Shown: positions 45,241-61,593 of the stretch, one piece after another
How positions within the stretch are numbered: the stretch's first letter is position 1
How the letters are laid out: the number at the start of each line of letters is the position of its first letter
Assembly: GCA_001557505.1 (NCBI GenBank)
Contig: LSAX01000009.1
Span: 2,046,001-2,110,000 of the forward strand
Length of the DNA: 64,000 nucleotides
Direction: 5' to 3'
Origin: Reticulascus tulasneorum
Lineage: Eukaryota; Ascomycota; Sordariomycetes; Glomerellales; Reticulascaceae
Program-made: the position numbers and the translations under genes
Notes under the pieces: generated by a model
Seen by the model: the letters and a program-made list of their open reading frames with translations, nothing else
What the model was told of the DNA's origin: nothing
Database searches by the model: none

Positions 45241-48200
45241 CCCAAAAAGGGTCGAGGTTGAATTGGCTGCGCTAAGTTTAATGAGCCTGGTCAGGGATCA
45301 TTTTGCAGGAGGAGGAAGCAGAGTTCACCGGGGGGGGTAAAGGCACTCGCTCACTCACTCACACACACACACACACACACACACCGTGGACCACCCACCA
45401 CCACCACCCCCTTCTTTGTCTAATAACTTAAGGCAAGGTACTACTAGGTATACATGTATGCTACGGTAAGGCAGGTAGGTTAGTAGCCCCCAAGCTCCAT
45501 CTTTCGCCAGAGAGGAGGTACCAGGGGGGCAGTTGGTGGGTGATACCGCCTGAGGATCTGTGTGCTACCCGGTACCCACCCCCCCCCCCCCCCCCCCCTA
45601 AAATCCCAATCGAAGAGTACCTCAACGGCGCGCTGGCTGGCTGGCTGGGCATTTTTAACATTTGACCGATCGATGTCTGGACCCCTACTTGGACTCAATG
45701 CAAATGCTGCAGCAGCTATCACGATAAAAGTTATACCGATTTACACTATTCAAATACGCAGCGGACGAGGCACTGGACACGCATTGGTACCTTGCTCTGG
45801 ATGCTGCTTGTCTGACTGACCTGCTGCTACTGATACGAAAGGTAGAGGAGAGACTCGTACTTTTCCTTTCGTCAGGAGAACCCCATCCACACGGGGGATA
45901 TGTATGTACGGAAAAGTAGGGTATGGGATGTAGTAATCTGTAGTCCGTAAGTAGCAATCAGACCCAATAATTTAGCAGCATCTCGTAAGTCGACTAGCCC
46001 GCCTTGGTCGATCAGGAACGAGCTTCACCAGTAAGTTAACGTCCTGTCCAGTCAGGGACCGCCACCAACCATACACCACCCCTGGTACCTTATTAGTCTG
46101 TAGTAATTAAGGCCAGCCTTCCATTTTCCGCATGATGAGAATCGATGCCAGGGCCGTATACATACATAAACCCAACTCTTTCCGTGTCTTCTCGTCGTGG
46201 TAGCGCTTTGCACCAATGGACAAGACATGGATGGGGGAGGGGGGGGGAGGTCCTGACTACCGTCCAGGTGGTAACGGAAATCTGCTCAGCTACTACTATA
46301 GTCAGCAGCAGCATCGGACTAATTAATCAACTAGTGAACACAATCGTACTTGGGTACCTAACCTATGTACAGTATGTATGTACATAGGTGCGTGCCCTAG
46401 ATAATGCTACGCACAGAGTAGTAGTAAGGAGGCTTTTTACAGTAATGATCCAGAGTGGAGTTTTGTGTGATATATCACCATGCCCTTTCGGTTTTCTCCT
46501 GGGTCGTGGAAATTGGTCGAGAGTGGATGGGGGTCGTCAGCCGCGACACCCCCCTTCACTCCACTCTCTCTCTCTCTCCTCTCCCCATCTTGGGACCCCC
46601 TTAAAAGGCAATCAACTGCCCACGATCCCTTGATGAGGAATGCTCGTTAGCATGTCGAAAGTAGCTTTATCCTTGCTTGTTTTGTCCCCTCCCAAACCTC
46701 CACCCCGCCTAGCCTCTGGCCTCTGGCCTCACCTTGTCCGGAACTTGACAGCATTCATACGTGCCTACCTACTACTGTATCCCATGTACGTGTAGTTATC
46801 AAAAGTCCGGTCCAGCTCCTTACAGCAACCATCATCACCATCTCCAGCAAATGTCTCAGCCGCGCTCTCTCCCCGTCGTCTTCTCCCTCTTCTCTTTTCT
46901 CTCTGCGGTCTGCTAAAGAATGTATGATATACGACATTTATGAACAGCCATAAGCCAACCCCGTTGCGGCGGGTATCCGTACTGTACATACCAGGACTTC
47001 TAACCCCCCTCCCCCCCTGGGACTATCGTCAGTTCTCCTTTTCCCGGCAAACTACAAATGAAGAGACGGGAAGGAACACAATTCAATTTATGAAATGACC
47101 CGACTCGAGAGCTGCACTTGTCCCCCCCTTCCTCCCCCATCATCTGCTGCTACTCGCCTCACCTGTCACGCCTTTGATGTGAATGTCACGGCACAGACAC
47201 TATATAGGGGACCGATCCCAATATGCAAGGGGCACAGCAAGCAAACCAGAGCGCCGCCGCCAAAAGTAAGGTACATAATAATGTATCAGGCCAACAAATG
47301 TAACCCCCCCCTTTCCTCCGCCCCATCATTGACAGGCATCGAGCGAGAGGTCCGTCTGTCCAGTGACAAGGAGCAGCTCGAACTGCAGGTCCGGGTCTAG
47401 ACTCGCGACTCTCGTGCCATACCATACCCGACAAATCTGAGCTGTCGAGGCTGTTCGGATGAAACATTGCTGCATGGAATCTGGGGTTGCCGTCGTCCAG
47501 AGTATTTTAAGATGTAGCATGATCCCTCATCCCCCGTAAACTGTTGCACGACTCTGGATTGGGGCTCTCCGACAATTGTCATTGCGAATACCTTAGATCG
47601 CAGCATGTTGGTCGAATTTCCATCTCTTTGACGCCAAGACGCCAAGCAGATGGCATTGGTAGCGACCCTCTGTCTCCAGTTGCAGAGTGTTTGAACCAAG
47701 TCCGCGTTCCATATCCAAACTTAGAATGATCTTCGGGGTTTCTTTGTCTCCATTTTATCCTTTCTCGGGTTCTTGACTGTCTCGAATCCAGGTACCTCCT
47801 CTGTCTGGGTCTGGTAGCCTTGGTGTTTGATGGCATCAACTAACACAACCTGCGTTCCGATGAAAGGTCATCTAGTATTCCGTAACCAAAAGCCTCTTCA
47901 CTGACCTTCAAAATGGCCCGCCTGGAGAGGGCCTGGCCACCACCCTCCATCCAAACTAACCGCCCATCCCACCAATGCTGCATGCCAGTCCAGGAACCCG
48001 AAGCAAGAGGCGCCTCTGCAGCTCCACCCCAGGTTGATCAGCGGTCCATGAGTGTCATCGCCGCCGTCCAATGACTCCGGTCAAGGAGATCACCAACGGC
48101 CCTCGGACGGCTCCTTGCTTGCACCATGTCTCTTACATCCAAGTTAACTCGCCCTAGCACGCGACCCACTGCACCACCCCCTCAAAAGATGAAAGATGGA

Positions 48201-49407
48201 TCTCCTTTTCCAAGGCCCACCGGTCTAGACCATTAGTCCTGGACTGCAAAGCCCCATGGGGATGTTTGCCACGACTCCTTCGCAGACTGTCAGTCCTTCA
48301 AACTCTTTTTGGTTCATTTTCTCGACAGCAGCTGTTCATCATAAGCCCAGTGTTGTCTTCGTAATGACGCCAGTAGTGTCGCTTTCCCTTGCCGGACTGG
48401 CGATCCTGGGATTTCTGTTCTCCGCCTTTTTCTAATATCCAGATTGCATTCTCAATTCAGCCTGCGGCATCGTGAGTCGTACAAATCTCGGTTTCTACTC
48501 CCACAGGCCAAGCTCGACTCCCCTCCCGCCGCCATCCTCGTCCATCCCCCCCTGATCGATCGCCAGACCAAGTCCGTGCATAATTCGGCTTCCCCAGTTT
48601 CTCGTTGTTTGCTTTGCAAAGTGCTGCTGACACTCGAGGCTGTCGACGAACGTCCACTCCGAGCAGTGTACCAACTAACCACTACTACGGCTGCTCATGA
48701 CAACAAGAAAATCGAGCCACATGGACTTGACCTCTGTATATTCAAGCAGCAATTCACGAAAAATGGGATGTAGAGATAGGTGGTGAATACATTGCAGACC
48801 ATCCCAAGATATTCTCGTGAAATATTCTTGTGAAAACTTGGGACATCATGCTACAAGCTAGGTACTTCGTTAGGAATGACTTGGAGCACTCAGAGCTACC
48901 AAGTACACTCCGGGGTTGACTTCTGGTATAGTGCTGTCCTTATGTCACCTGCTTGCACTATAACCTGTCTGCCGCAAACAAAGACTGCCATTCCCTTTTT
49001 ATCATCAGGTGGTGGCCCTTGCCGCCTTTCTTATGTCAGGTCTTATAAATGCTACGCAGGCTATATCTGAGGTCAAGGGCGCATAGCAACGATGTAAACG
49101 TGCTGGATACATGGTGTAAGTACATACTCAAGATCATATCAGTCCGAACATCCAACCCTTCATGACTGCGGTTACTACTAGGACTGTATGGTTGAATGTG
49201 TACATAAAGCTATCCTAGCTGACTTCACCATCATACACACAGAATTGGAAACCACGATTTGCCCCTGTTTTCCACCATTCTGACGTGACCAGTCCATATC
49301 TCCTTAAGGTAAAATGCAAGCCATATCTCCAAGACTCACTTTTTCGAAGCCCGGATGACTTGTACCGCCAAGGGCATGGAGGACTCAAGCCAAGCCTCAG
49401 CAGATCC
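45241..49407. other. 4.2-kb gene desert
   Basis: No credible coding frame on either strand. Contents: TCAC units leading into an (AC)n run (about 45341-45384), a run of 20 C (45579-45598), frequent GGTAC/TACCT words, and the palindrome GTGATATATCAC at 46467-46478. The right half (47-49 kb) looks like unique sequence without features I can name. No RNA gene recognised; a diverged non-coding RNA cannot be excluded. Confidence 0.45.
45361..45384. repeat. (AC)n dinucleotide microsatellite
   Basis: About twelve AC units, directly preceded by TCAC units. Confidence 0.9.
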
Positions 49408-51031
49408 TCACAATTCATCCTTGACAGTCCCCTCCTTCACGAAGCCCTTCCCCTCCTTCCCCATCGCCTCGAGCCCCTTCTTCACCATCGAGCTCAGAAT
49501 CTCATACACGACCTGCGCCGCTGCCAACGCCGTCTCCTCCCCCGCGCCCTGGTAGGCCGGCGCAACCTCCACCACGTCCGCCCCGACCAGATTCAGCCCC
49601 TCGATTCCTCTCAGGATCCGGATCAGCTCCCTCGTCGTCCAACCGCCAGGCTCGGGCGTCCCCGTCCCGGGAGCGAACGCGGGGTCCAGCACGTCGATGT
49701 CCACCGAGAGATAGACCGGGGACTCGGTGCCGAGCGTGTCCATGATGAATTTGACGACGCCTGCGGTGCCGATGTCGTCGATGTCGTCCGCCGCGATGCG
49801 CACCCAGTTCTGCGCCGTGTCGTCCTCGTTGTCGAGGTATGAATCGCCCGCCAAGCGGGTGCGCAGCCCGGCATGGACGGACGGCATGGCGGTGTTATTG
49901 GTGATGAGGCCCTCGTTGCCGGCCATCCAGAACATGGAGCCATGGTTGAACTCGGTGCTCGTCCAGCTTGAGGGGTACTTTGCTGGATGCCATGTGTCCA
50001 AGTGGGCTACAACGGGTCAGTCTCTGAGCTCAACATGGCGGAACTGGTCGGAATGGAAGGCGTGAAAAGGTGGCATGGTTCTTACCATCAAAGTGAAGAA
50101 CCCGAAGCGGCTCTCCATACAACTCATTCAGAGCTCTCAACGCAGGCAGAGCGAGACTGTGGTCACCACCGAGGGTGATTAGCTTCGGTTTCGATAGGGA
50201 TGACGAAACGGGCTGCCGTTGGCCTAGTTCCGTGAAAGCCTGCGTCATCTGCTGCAGAGCAACCACATTATCCATCGGGGTAATGGGAATGTCCCCACAA
50301 TCCATGATGGTCGCCCAGTTCTGGTAGGGGTTAATGTTCGCACGAGGATTGAACCCCCTGAACGAAGTCTGTCTGCTAGAGGCGTGGCGGATTGCCCTAG
50401 GCCCAAACCTGGCGCCTGTTCATGGTCAGCAAGAGAGAACGTAAAGGGTTGGAGTTCGGAGAGGCAGTTCCTTCAAGTTATCGATAAGCCCTATCCAATA
50501 CTCACCTGGTCTGTAGCTAGTAGCTGTATCAAAGGGCGCTCCGATAATGGCAATGTCGTACAACTCGCTGGGCGTTGTAAGGCACTTGGCATACTTGAGA
50601 TGTGCAAACGCTCCTATTCCTGCGAAACCCCACTGGTGAGTTTGTCAGCTTTATACAATAGAACGTAAATAAACTGGAGAATCAGGCGAGGTTGTGAAAG
50701 TTGGTAGACATATGCGAGATATATCATTAAGTGTAGCGTCGTTTTCAAGCTATCGAGAAACCTCCAATATCGTGCAAGATAGTGTAAGGCTGCGCTATTA
50801 ACCAGTTCCGAGGTCTACCAGACACAATAACCCCAAGCGGTGCCGGCATAGCCCAGAAACCAGAGGAATGAAAGATTTGTCTATTACCTCCATGCCCCAT
50901 TTTCTCTCGAGGTCATCGAGCTCCTCCTTGGACCACACCTTGCCGTGGTACTGCCCATCATGGCTACAACCAAATGTAAGAACGGCCTGTGAAACGAGAA
51001 GGAAGAGTGATGATAGTGTGGATTGCTTCAT
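49408..51031 (-). pseudogene. Agmatinase / ureohydrolase gene with signal peptide, one-base frameshift in exon 2
   Basis: Arginase-family enzyme, probably agmatinase (agmatine to putrescine and urea). Exons 51031-50888, 50633-50506, 50415-50086 and 50006-49408. Exon 1 starts MKQSTLSSLFLLVSQAVLTF, a good signal peptide. Mn ligands are intact: LGGDHS, HFDAHLDTWH and SVDIDVLDP. The exons sum to 1201 nt, one base too many. Exon 2 first reads WGFAGIGAFAHLKYAKCL, then the family sequence resumes as TTPSELYDIAIIGAPFDTAT in the next frame. The shift falls at a TTT (plus-strand AAA, 50579-50581). As read, translation ends 16 codons later, before the catalytic motifs. From an internal ATG at 50593 a 338-aa enzyme without the signal peptide is open. 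A sequencing error, a real mutation or a changed start are all possible. Confidence 0.75.
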
Positions 51032-52390
51032 TTTGGCACGTGAAAGAGGAGATGGAATCTGAATATCGAACAGGAGGAGACTAAACAAAACACTGGTTCA
51101 CTTCGCCCTTCTGGACTGTGGCGCCTTTCGAGTCTTTAGATCTCACCCCCATCCGTCCTCCACGAGATTTGCACCTCAGTCTCATTGGCAGCCATTCAGT
51201 GGAGCTCTCCGCTCCCGGAGATAAAGCAGGTGATTTAGTTGATAGGTGTGATTTTCACTTATTTGTCTCGTCGTGTTATGTAATAATTCGGAAGGACTGT
51301 GAATACTCAGCCTTTTCAGACACGTGCTCAATAGAACAAGAGGAACTCCAAGATTCGCATCCTGATCAGTTGGCTACGGATTGACAAGATGAGATTGCCA
51401 TACTCCTGGGGTGGTCCGCACTCCAACGGCTCTTCGAGCCAAGGTTCATAAGCAAGTAAAAGCATACAACCCTCCAACCAATTCAACGGCAGAGTCCACA
51501 GGCCCCAATTCTATTGACAGATTCTGCACGGTTAGACAACATCCTACGGTTCTGGCTGCAAATGTTCGCATTGGTGCATTTCGAGCAAACAGGGCGACGT
51601 CACTTTGTCGGATTGTGTGGGAATTTATGTGGATATTTGGTCTAAGCACAAATGGAACTGCCGGATATGGAAGTCTGAGGCGCTGGACGTGGGGGATCTT
51701 GGAGCTTCGCAATGGGTCTTATCTTCCCGCTGGCCAGATGAAAGATTGAGTCAACTCGACGGATCACGCCCAGGTCGGAGGCAACTCCAAAAGACATTTC
51801 TTGTCTTTCGAGCTCGCAGGTTGGCAGGTGCTTTGCTCAAGGCGAGTCAGGCACAGGAAAAAGAACCAGAAAAGACCATCGATTTAACTGCACTCCAATC
51901 GCCAAACTGTCCTATCGAAGTATTCGTGCCGGCATTTGATGAATTTACCCACCCCTAAATGTAAAAAGAATCAAGAATAGAGAGCACCCAGATCTCAGTC
52001 AGGACAAGGAAAAGATGGGGGGAGACGGTGGTGAATAATGAAGAGAACGGGAACGGCTGAGCGTGCCCACATCCACACGCAGAGGCCTGACGGTCAGCAT
52101 GGACTTGACCGCCCGTCAATCCGGTCTCCGCTACCTCAGAAGGCTTTCTGTTTCTCCCTCCCCTGTGTTCGTTCCGGCAAGAAGGTGGACAAGACTATAG
52201 CTAATCAAGACCCGACTCCTCCGCCACAGTTCCAGGGGCAGATCCCCATGTTCCACTTGGCCACAACCCGCATGTCCCTGAGAGGTGTCTTAAAAGCGCA
52301 AGCCTGTGTTCTCGGCTCTCCACTCGCCAGTGGGACTGCACATTTGTCCTGGCGGAGAAGAACGCAAGGCTGCGAGTCGGAAGGGGGGGC
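51032..52390. other. Intergenic region, agmatinase promoter / cdc42 3' side
   Basis: About 1.36 kb. Short frames only. It should contain the agmatinase promoter and the cdc42 3' UTR. No motif recognised. Confidence 0.4.
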
Positions 52391-57048
<4,658 letters not shown>

Positions 57049-57612
57049 ATGGAAAATGACCACATTGACCACCTGCTGGAGCGTTACCTCGCCCTACTGG
57101 ACGAGTACACGGCACTCCGGACAACCCTTGGTAGGACGCAGGCCGGCATGTACCAGAATATCGCACGAGCCAACTTTTCCGCAGAAAGAGGCATGCGATA
57201 TGGCCAGGATTCGTACGACGACCGTATGCAAGCTTCCCGAATCGTCTCTATAAGACTGGAGGAAGACGATGTTCCTCGCTTTGAGGTCGCGAAGATTCCG
57301 GACCCAGAGCCTACAGAGACCACGGACGATGAGAAGAAGCAGGCTGGGAGCTCCCTGAAGAAGAAAAACGACCCTCTTCGCTGGTTTGGCATCCTTGCAC
57401 CGATGCCTCTGCGCCAGGCCCAGACGCAATCAGTGCAAGCGGTAGAAGAAGTCATCCCACGGCTGGTATCTGTCAATGCCGAGATGGCCGCGGTAGAGAT
57501 TGAGATTCGCCGGGCAAGGAAGAAGAGGGCCAAGGCGGAGGCGGCGCGGGAACAAAAAGAGCTAGCCCAGACCGAGCCGACGAGCTCAGCAGTTACGGCG
57601 GCGGCTACGTGA
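57049..57612 (+). CDS. VMA22: VMA22-like vacuolar ATPase assembly factor (CCDC115 family)
   Basis: Single-exon gene of 187 aa, near the yeast protein (181 aa). An N-terminal helix (HIDHLLERYLALLDEYTALR) is followed by a region carrying FSAERGMRYGQDSYD, a charged linker, then the family signature NDPLRWFGILAPMPLRQAQ at about residues 107-125, and a second coiled coil (NAEMAAVEIEIRRARKKRAK). CCDC115/Vma22 proteins act at the ER in assembling the V-ATPase Vo sector with Vma12 and Vma21. The start gives MENDHIDHL directly before the first helix. The gene ends 57 bp from the stop of the convergent flavoprotein gene, so their 3' UTRs almost certainly overlap. Identification rests mainly on the DPLRWFG signature and the layout. 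Confidence 0.82.
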   Translation: MENDHIDHLLERYLALLDEYTALRTTLGRTQAGMYQNIARANFSAERGMRYGQDSYDDRMQASRIVSIRLEEDDVPRFEVAKIPDPEPTETTDDEKKQAGSSLKKKNDPLRWFGILAPMPLRQAQTQSVQAVEEVIPRLVSVNAEMAAVEIEIRRARKKRAKAEAAREQKELAQTEPTSSAVTAAAT

Positions 57613-57669
57613 GATGTTACAGTTCGGACAAGCTTCTATGGGAATGAAAATGGCCGTCTTTTATTATAT

Positions 57670-59097
57670 CTACTCAAGGAATCCCCAGATATTATTTAGA
57701 CTTTCCGCCAGACTAGGATGAGCCCACACCGCAGCTTCCAGGTCCCACCATTTGACACCGCCCATCATCGCCATCTGGATTATGGCCATGATCTCTCCGC
57801 CTTCTATGCCGAGGCAGGTAAACCCCAGAATCTCCCCGGTCTCGGCATCTACGGTGGCTTTCATCATTCCTCGCGACTCGTCGGTCTCCAGCGCGCGGGC
57901 GACGTAGCTCATCGGCATCTTGGCTGTCTTGGTTTTGCGCCCGAGCTGATCCTTTTCGTGTACACCGACGTGGCCGAGCTGCGGGTCGGTGTAGACGACA
58001 TAGGGCGTCAAGTTGCGGGACTTGGACGCCTTGGTGGTGTTCATAGCCGGGGTGGTGGATGGGACTGTATCAGGGAGGAGGTTTGCTCGGATGATGCGGA
58101 AATCGTCGTAGGAGATGTGAGTGAAAGCCGGGCCGCCGTGGACATCGCCAATGGCATAGATGCCCGGTGCTTTCGTGGCGAGTGTGTCATCCACGACTGT
58201 GTAGCCTCTTGAGTTAGTCTCAACCCCTGCAGCAGAGAGGTTGAGAGTGTCGCTATTTGGGGTTCGTCCCGCAGCGAATAAGAGATGACTTCCAGACACT
58301 TCAAGTGATTCCCCTGTCGCGGTGGCGATTTTGGCCTTGACACCATCGCCATCCCTGGACACGGATTCAAGTGCAGCTGAGAGATGAACCGTGATGCCGT
58401 CCTGCTTCAGGATGTCGAGCATGCATTCGGCAATGTCCGAGTCCTCCCGCGGGACGAGTTGCTTCCCCCTTTGCACGATTGTCACTTCCGCGCCGAGACG
58501 CCTGAAGAGTTGTCCGAATTCCAAGCCAACGTATCCTCCGCCTATAACGACGAGGTGGGATGGAACGTTGCCTAGCTCCATGACTGACGTTGAGTTCAAG
58601 ACCCGCCCCTGGTCGAGGGTGTCGAGACCGGCAATATCTGGCCGCGACGGTCTCTCTCCCACGTTCAAGAGGATAACCTCGCCGCTGACGGACTGCTCGC
58701 CGCCCTCATTCATCTTAACAGACAGTGTCTTTGGTCCTGTAAACTTTGCTTCTCCTCTGAGATACTCCACCCCCGCTGCGAGCAGTCGCTTCTCGCCGCC
58801 CCCGCTGAAGCTCGTGACAATGTCACGTTTTCTCTGCCTCACCTTGGCCATGTCCACTTGGACGTCCCCCCCGTGATGCACCCCGTAGTCATTGCCCCTC
58901 TTGGTCAAATACGCAACTCGCCCTGACGCGACCATCGTCTTCGTGGGCGTGCACCCTTCATTCACGCAGGTACCTCCGATGTGTGCCCGATCTATGATGA
59001 CGGTCTTCTTGCCGGCGTTGGCGAACGCCGAAGCCAGTGGTGTGCCGCATTGTCCAGACCCGACAATGATAGCATCGTAATGTGTTGTCGTGGCCAT
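57670..59097 (-). CDS. Mercuric-reductase-like FAD/NAD(P) disulfide oxidoreductase
   Basis: Class I pyridine-nucleotide-disulfide oxidoreductase, 475 aa, no intron. FAD-binding GSGQCG (13-18), redox-active pair in GGTCVNEGCTPTK (C44, C49), NAD(P) site VIGGGYVGLEFG, second FAD site GIYAIGDVHGGPAFTH, and C-terminal dimer domain with the His-Glu pair in AHPSLAESL (H460, E465). The CxxxxC motif with TPTK and the early NYGVH-like region resemble MerA-like/RclA-like enzymes of bacteria more than fungal dihydrolipoamide dehydrogenase or glutathione reductase. The MerA C-terminal Cys pair that binds Hg(II) and the N-terminal metal-binding domain are absent, so mercury reduction is doubtful; substrate unknown. 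No targeting signal is evident, so it is probably cytosolic. Intronless structure and affinity suggest possible bacterial origin. Confidence 0.9.
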   Translation of the reverse strand: MATTTHYDAIIVGSGQCGTPLASAFANAGKKTVIIDRAHIGGTCVNEGCTPTKTMVASGRVAYLTKRGNDYGVHHGGDVQVDMAKVRQRKRDIVTSFSGGGEKRLLAAGVEYLRGEAKFTGPKTLSVKMNEGGEQSVSGEVILLNVGERPSRPDIAGLDTLDQGRVLNSTSVMELGNVPSHLVVIGGGYVGLEFGQLFRRLGAEVTIVQRGKQLVPREDSDIAECMLDILKQDGITVHLSAALESVSRDGDGVKAKIATATGESLEVSGSHLLFAAGRTPNSDTLNLSAAGVETNSRGYTVVDDTLATKAPGIYAIGDVHGGPAFTHISYDDFRIIRANLLPDTVPSTTPAMNTTKASKSRNLTPYVVYTDPQLGHVGVHEKDQLGRKTKTAKMPMSYVARALETDESRGMMKATVDAETGEILGFTCLGIEGGEIMAIIQMAMMGGVKWWDLEAAVWAHPSLAESLNNIWGFLE

Positions 59098-59538
59098 GGT
59101 GGAACACGTATATCTAGTTAGAGTCGACGTACAGTGTGGATAGTTCAGGGAGGGTACAGGCTCTTCTTCGCAGCCTGACTGTTGAGTCCTACTGACCTAC
59201 TTATAACAAAGCCGATAGGCATTATGTTTTCATAAGAACTACCACTCAACATCCTCTAAGAGCTATTTCCTACCCCTCTTTGATGTCATTCACTTACATT
59301 CCGCAAAAGTGGGAAGCAGAACAGCTGAGTAAGCCCAGGTGTAACCGCCCACCTCCGCAGTCAACTCATGCCGGCCTTGCGGAACACGAAGTGGGAAGAC
59401 CGGCCAGCGCTAATGCAGAACCAAAGTCTCGTATATATATCTTAAACTATTTTAGAGGTTCGAGAGCGGTCAAATGTGTGGAGCTGGCATGCTATGAGCA
59501 TTTTCATGTCTTTTGTATTATTCAATAGCAGAGAATCT
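59098..59538. other. Intergenic region upstream of the flavoprotein gene
   Basis: Holds the flavoprotein promoter and the 3' UTR of the neurochondrin-like gene. No coding sequence or motif recognised. Confidence 0.4.
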
Positions 59539-61593
59539 TCATCGTAGGCTACCTAGGGTAACGAGGACGTCATCTAGAGACTCCTGTAGAGGGGAGGAAG
59601 AGTCAATGGTTGGTTGCAGTTGATTGGCAATCCCTATAATCGCAGTCATGGAGTATATGTATCGCTTCCTCATGCCAGCAGAGGCATTGACCAAAAGTGC
59701 TGTGGCGAGCTGCAAAACAGCAATTTGAAACTCCTGAATCATAGGCGACTGCTCAATGTCTGGTGTATCCCATGCCGAGATTGTGGTGATGAGTGCCATC
59801 CAGTCCTCCCTCGTCCCACTGCTTTCGCTCTCTATAATCGGAAGTAGAATGCGAACCAGCTCAACCCCCCTCGAGGCTTCGGTCTCACCACTCACCTTGG
59901 AAGTGAGTTGGAAGACTGCTAGAAGATCTCCGGTCAGAACCTCCCATCCATTTTGAGTCAAGAAGATCTCGACACTGTCCTCATCCGTCAGGAGCCCTTC
60001 AAGAGCAACAAGGATCGGTGATCGAAAATCCAGTTTCTCCCTTGAACTCAACTGGTACAACTCAAGAAACATGTCACAGAGCCCCATGCTTTCTTTCCGT
60101 AATACCTCGTTGTCGTCTTCGCGAAGCCATATTGCCAGAGCTCGAACCGCTGCGAGAAGAAAGGGATCTTCCCCGATATTGTCTTTCATCGAGTCCCAGG
60201 CGAGCGTCATTCGAGAGCCCATGGAGGTTTCCGCCGCACCGATGCGTGCATCGGGGTGTAAGCCCATAGCACCAGCAACGGAGGCATCCCATCGGTCCCG
60301 AAGAAACTCGATGGTCAAAGACATTGTTTCTGATACTGCTTTCCGTAGTTTTAGGAGGTAATCCGGCGGCATGACTAGGGCTGTTGGCGACTCGTCATCC
60401 ATACTTTTGACCAGATAGCCAACAAAGTTTGACAGGATATCAAATGCAGATGCAATTCGTTTGGATATGTTGACATACTCCGGCGTGTTGAGTAGCTCCA
60501 GGAGTCTTGGCAAAGTAGCTCGGAGTTCAATCATGAGAAGATTCACGAACAAGTACGAGAAAGGCTTATCTGCCTTGGGTTCGTTGGAGAAGAGAAGGTG
60601 TGGTGCCTGTATTGGATATGCCTGGAGCAGCGAGGCTGCCACGATGATGTATGCGTTTCGTGCCTCCGGCGTTGGTCGGCTTGTTGTAAGCCTTTGGATG
60701 AAATTGATGATGGACTTTATCCATTTAGGGTTCTGAGGTATCACCTGCCAGCTTGTAAGTCAGTTGCCTGTGCTATGCGCGTAGGCGAACCCACCTCGGG
60801 GTCGGCATTCCGTAGGAAATGACCAAGGGACTCGAGCAGCGTTACACCATCAGTTCCGGTGAAAGATGATATGAGAGCCTGTATCGTCGCATCCACTTTA
60901 GAACGGAGAGAGTCTTTGTCATCCGCCACGGTCATGTATGTGAGCCATGCGAAGCTGAAGATCTCGAGAACAGAAGCATTACTTGATGCAACCTCAGTTA
61001 AAGGACTGAGGTCGTCAATGCTTATCAGAGCTGCGGCGCCTTCTTGAAGGGTGACGAGGGTGAGAAGAGTTTCTATGATAAGCTGAGAAGTGATCGCCGA
61101 ACTGCTTAGCCAATTAGATAACTGGCCTGTTGGTAATGGAGACTTGACACTTCCAAGTTGGAGCATACCTGTGTAATATTGCTGACACTAACAGCGGAAT
61201 CCTACCCACAAGCTTTCTCTCCCTCTTCGACTTCTCTGGCAGTAGCAGAACGAAAGTGTGGATGACGGAGACGGCAAGGTCGAGCATATTCCCAGCATCT
61301 TGTTGAGGTTCATGTGGTGTTGAACCGGTTCTTATAAGTCGGTCGAGGAACTTGGGCGAGATGCTCTCCCACAGACGAACGACTGAGGCTTCGTCAGTTC
61401 GGAGTTCTGGCGAGTTATCCAGCACAGATTTAAGCAAAGCTAAGCCGACGAATCTTGAAGTATCATCCTTTGTTTTCAAGAGAGTTTGTATTTTCTCCAG
61501 GGAGTCTGTCTGGGGAGCAGTTTGGGGCAAGTCTCCAGCCTGAGGGCCGGGAGGCTCAGCGTTGAGTGTCTCTTCAGACATGGATTCATCCAT
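59539..61593 (-). CDS. Neurochondrin-like helical-repeat protein
   Basis: Exons 61593-61169, 61101-60795 and 60744-59539 total 1938 nt and 645 aa. The opening part, EKIQTLLKTKDDTSRFVGLALLKSVLDN, matches the start of the neurochondrin domain, and the rest is a chain of alpha helices as in ARM-like repeats (IETLLTLVTLQEGAAALISI; AYIIVAASLLQAYPIQAP). Neurochondrin family proteins are about 600-730 aa; the animal protein is linked to neurite growth and Rab5/SMN trafficking, while the fungal role is not established. Introns are 67 and 49 nt. The start MDESMSEETLNAEPPG precedes the domain by about 30 residues. Confidence 0.85.

Noticed and set aside
45341..45384. Regular repeats as a CRISPR-like array
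   Set aside because: Simple dinucleotide and tetranucleotide microsatellite without spacers, in a eukaryotic genome.
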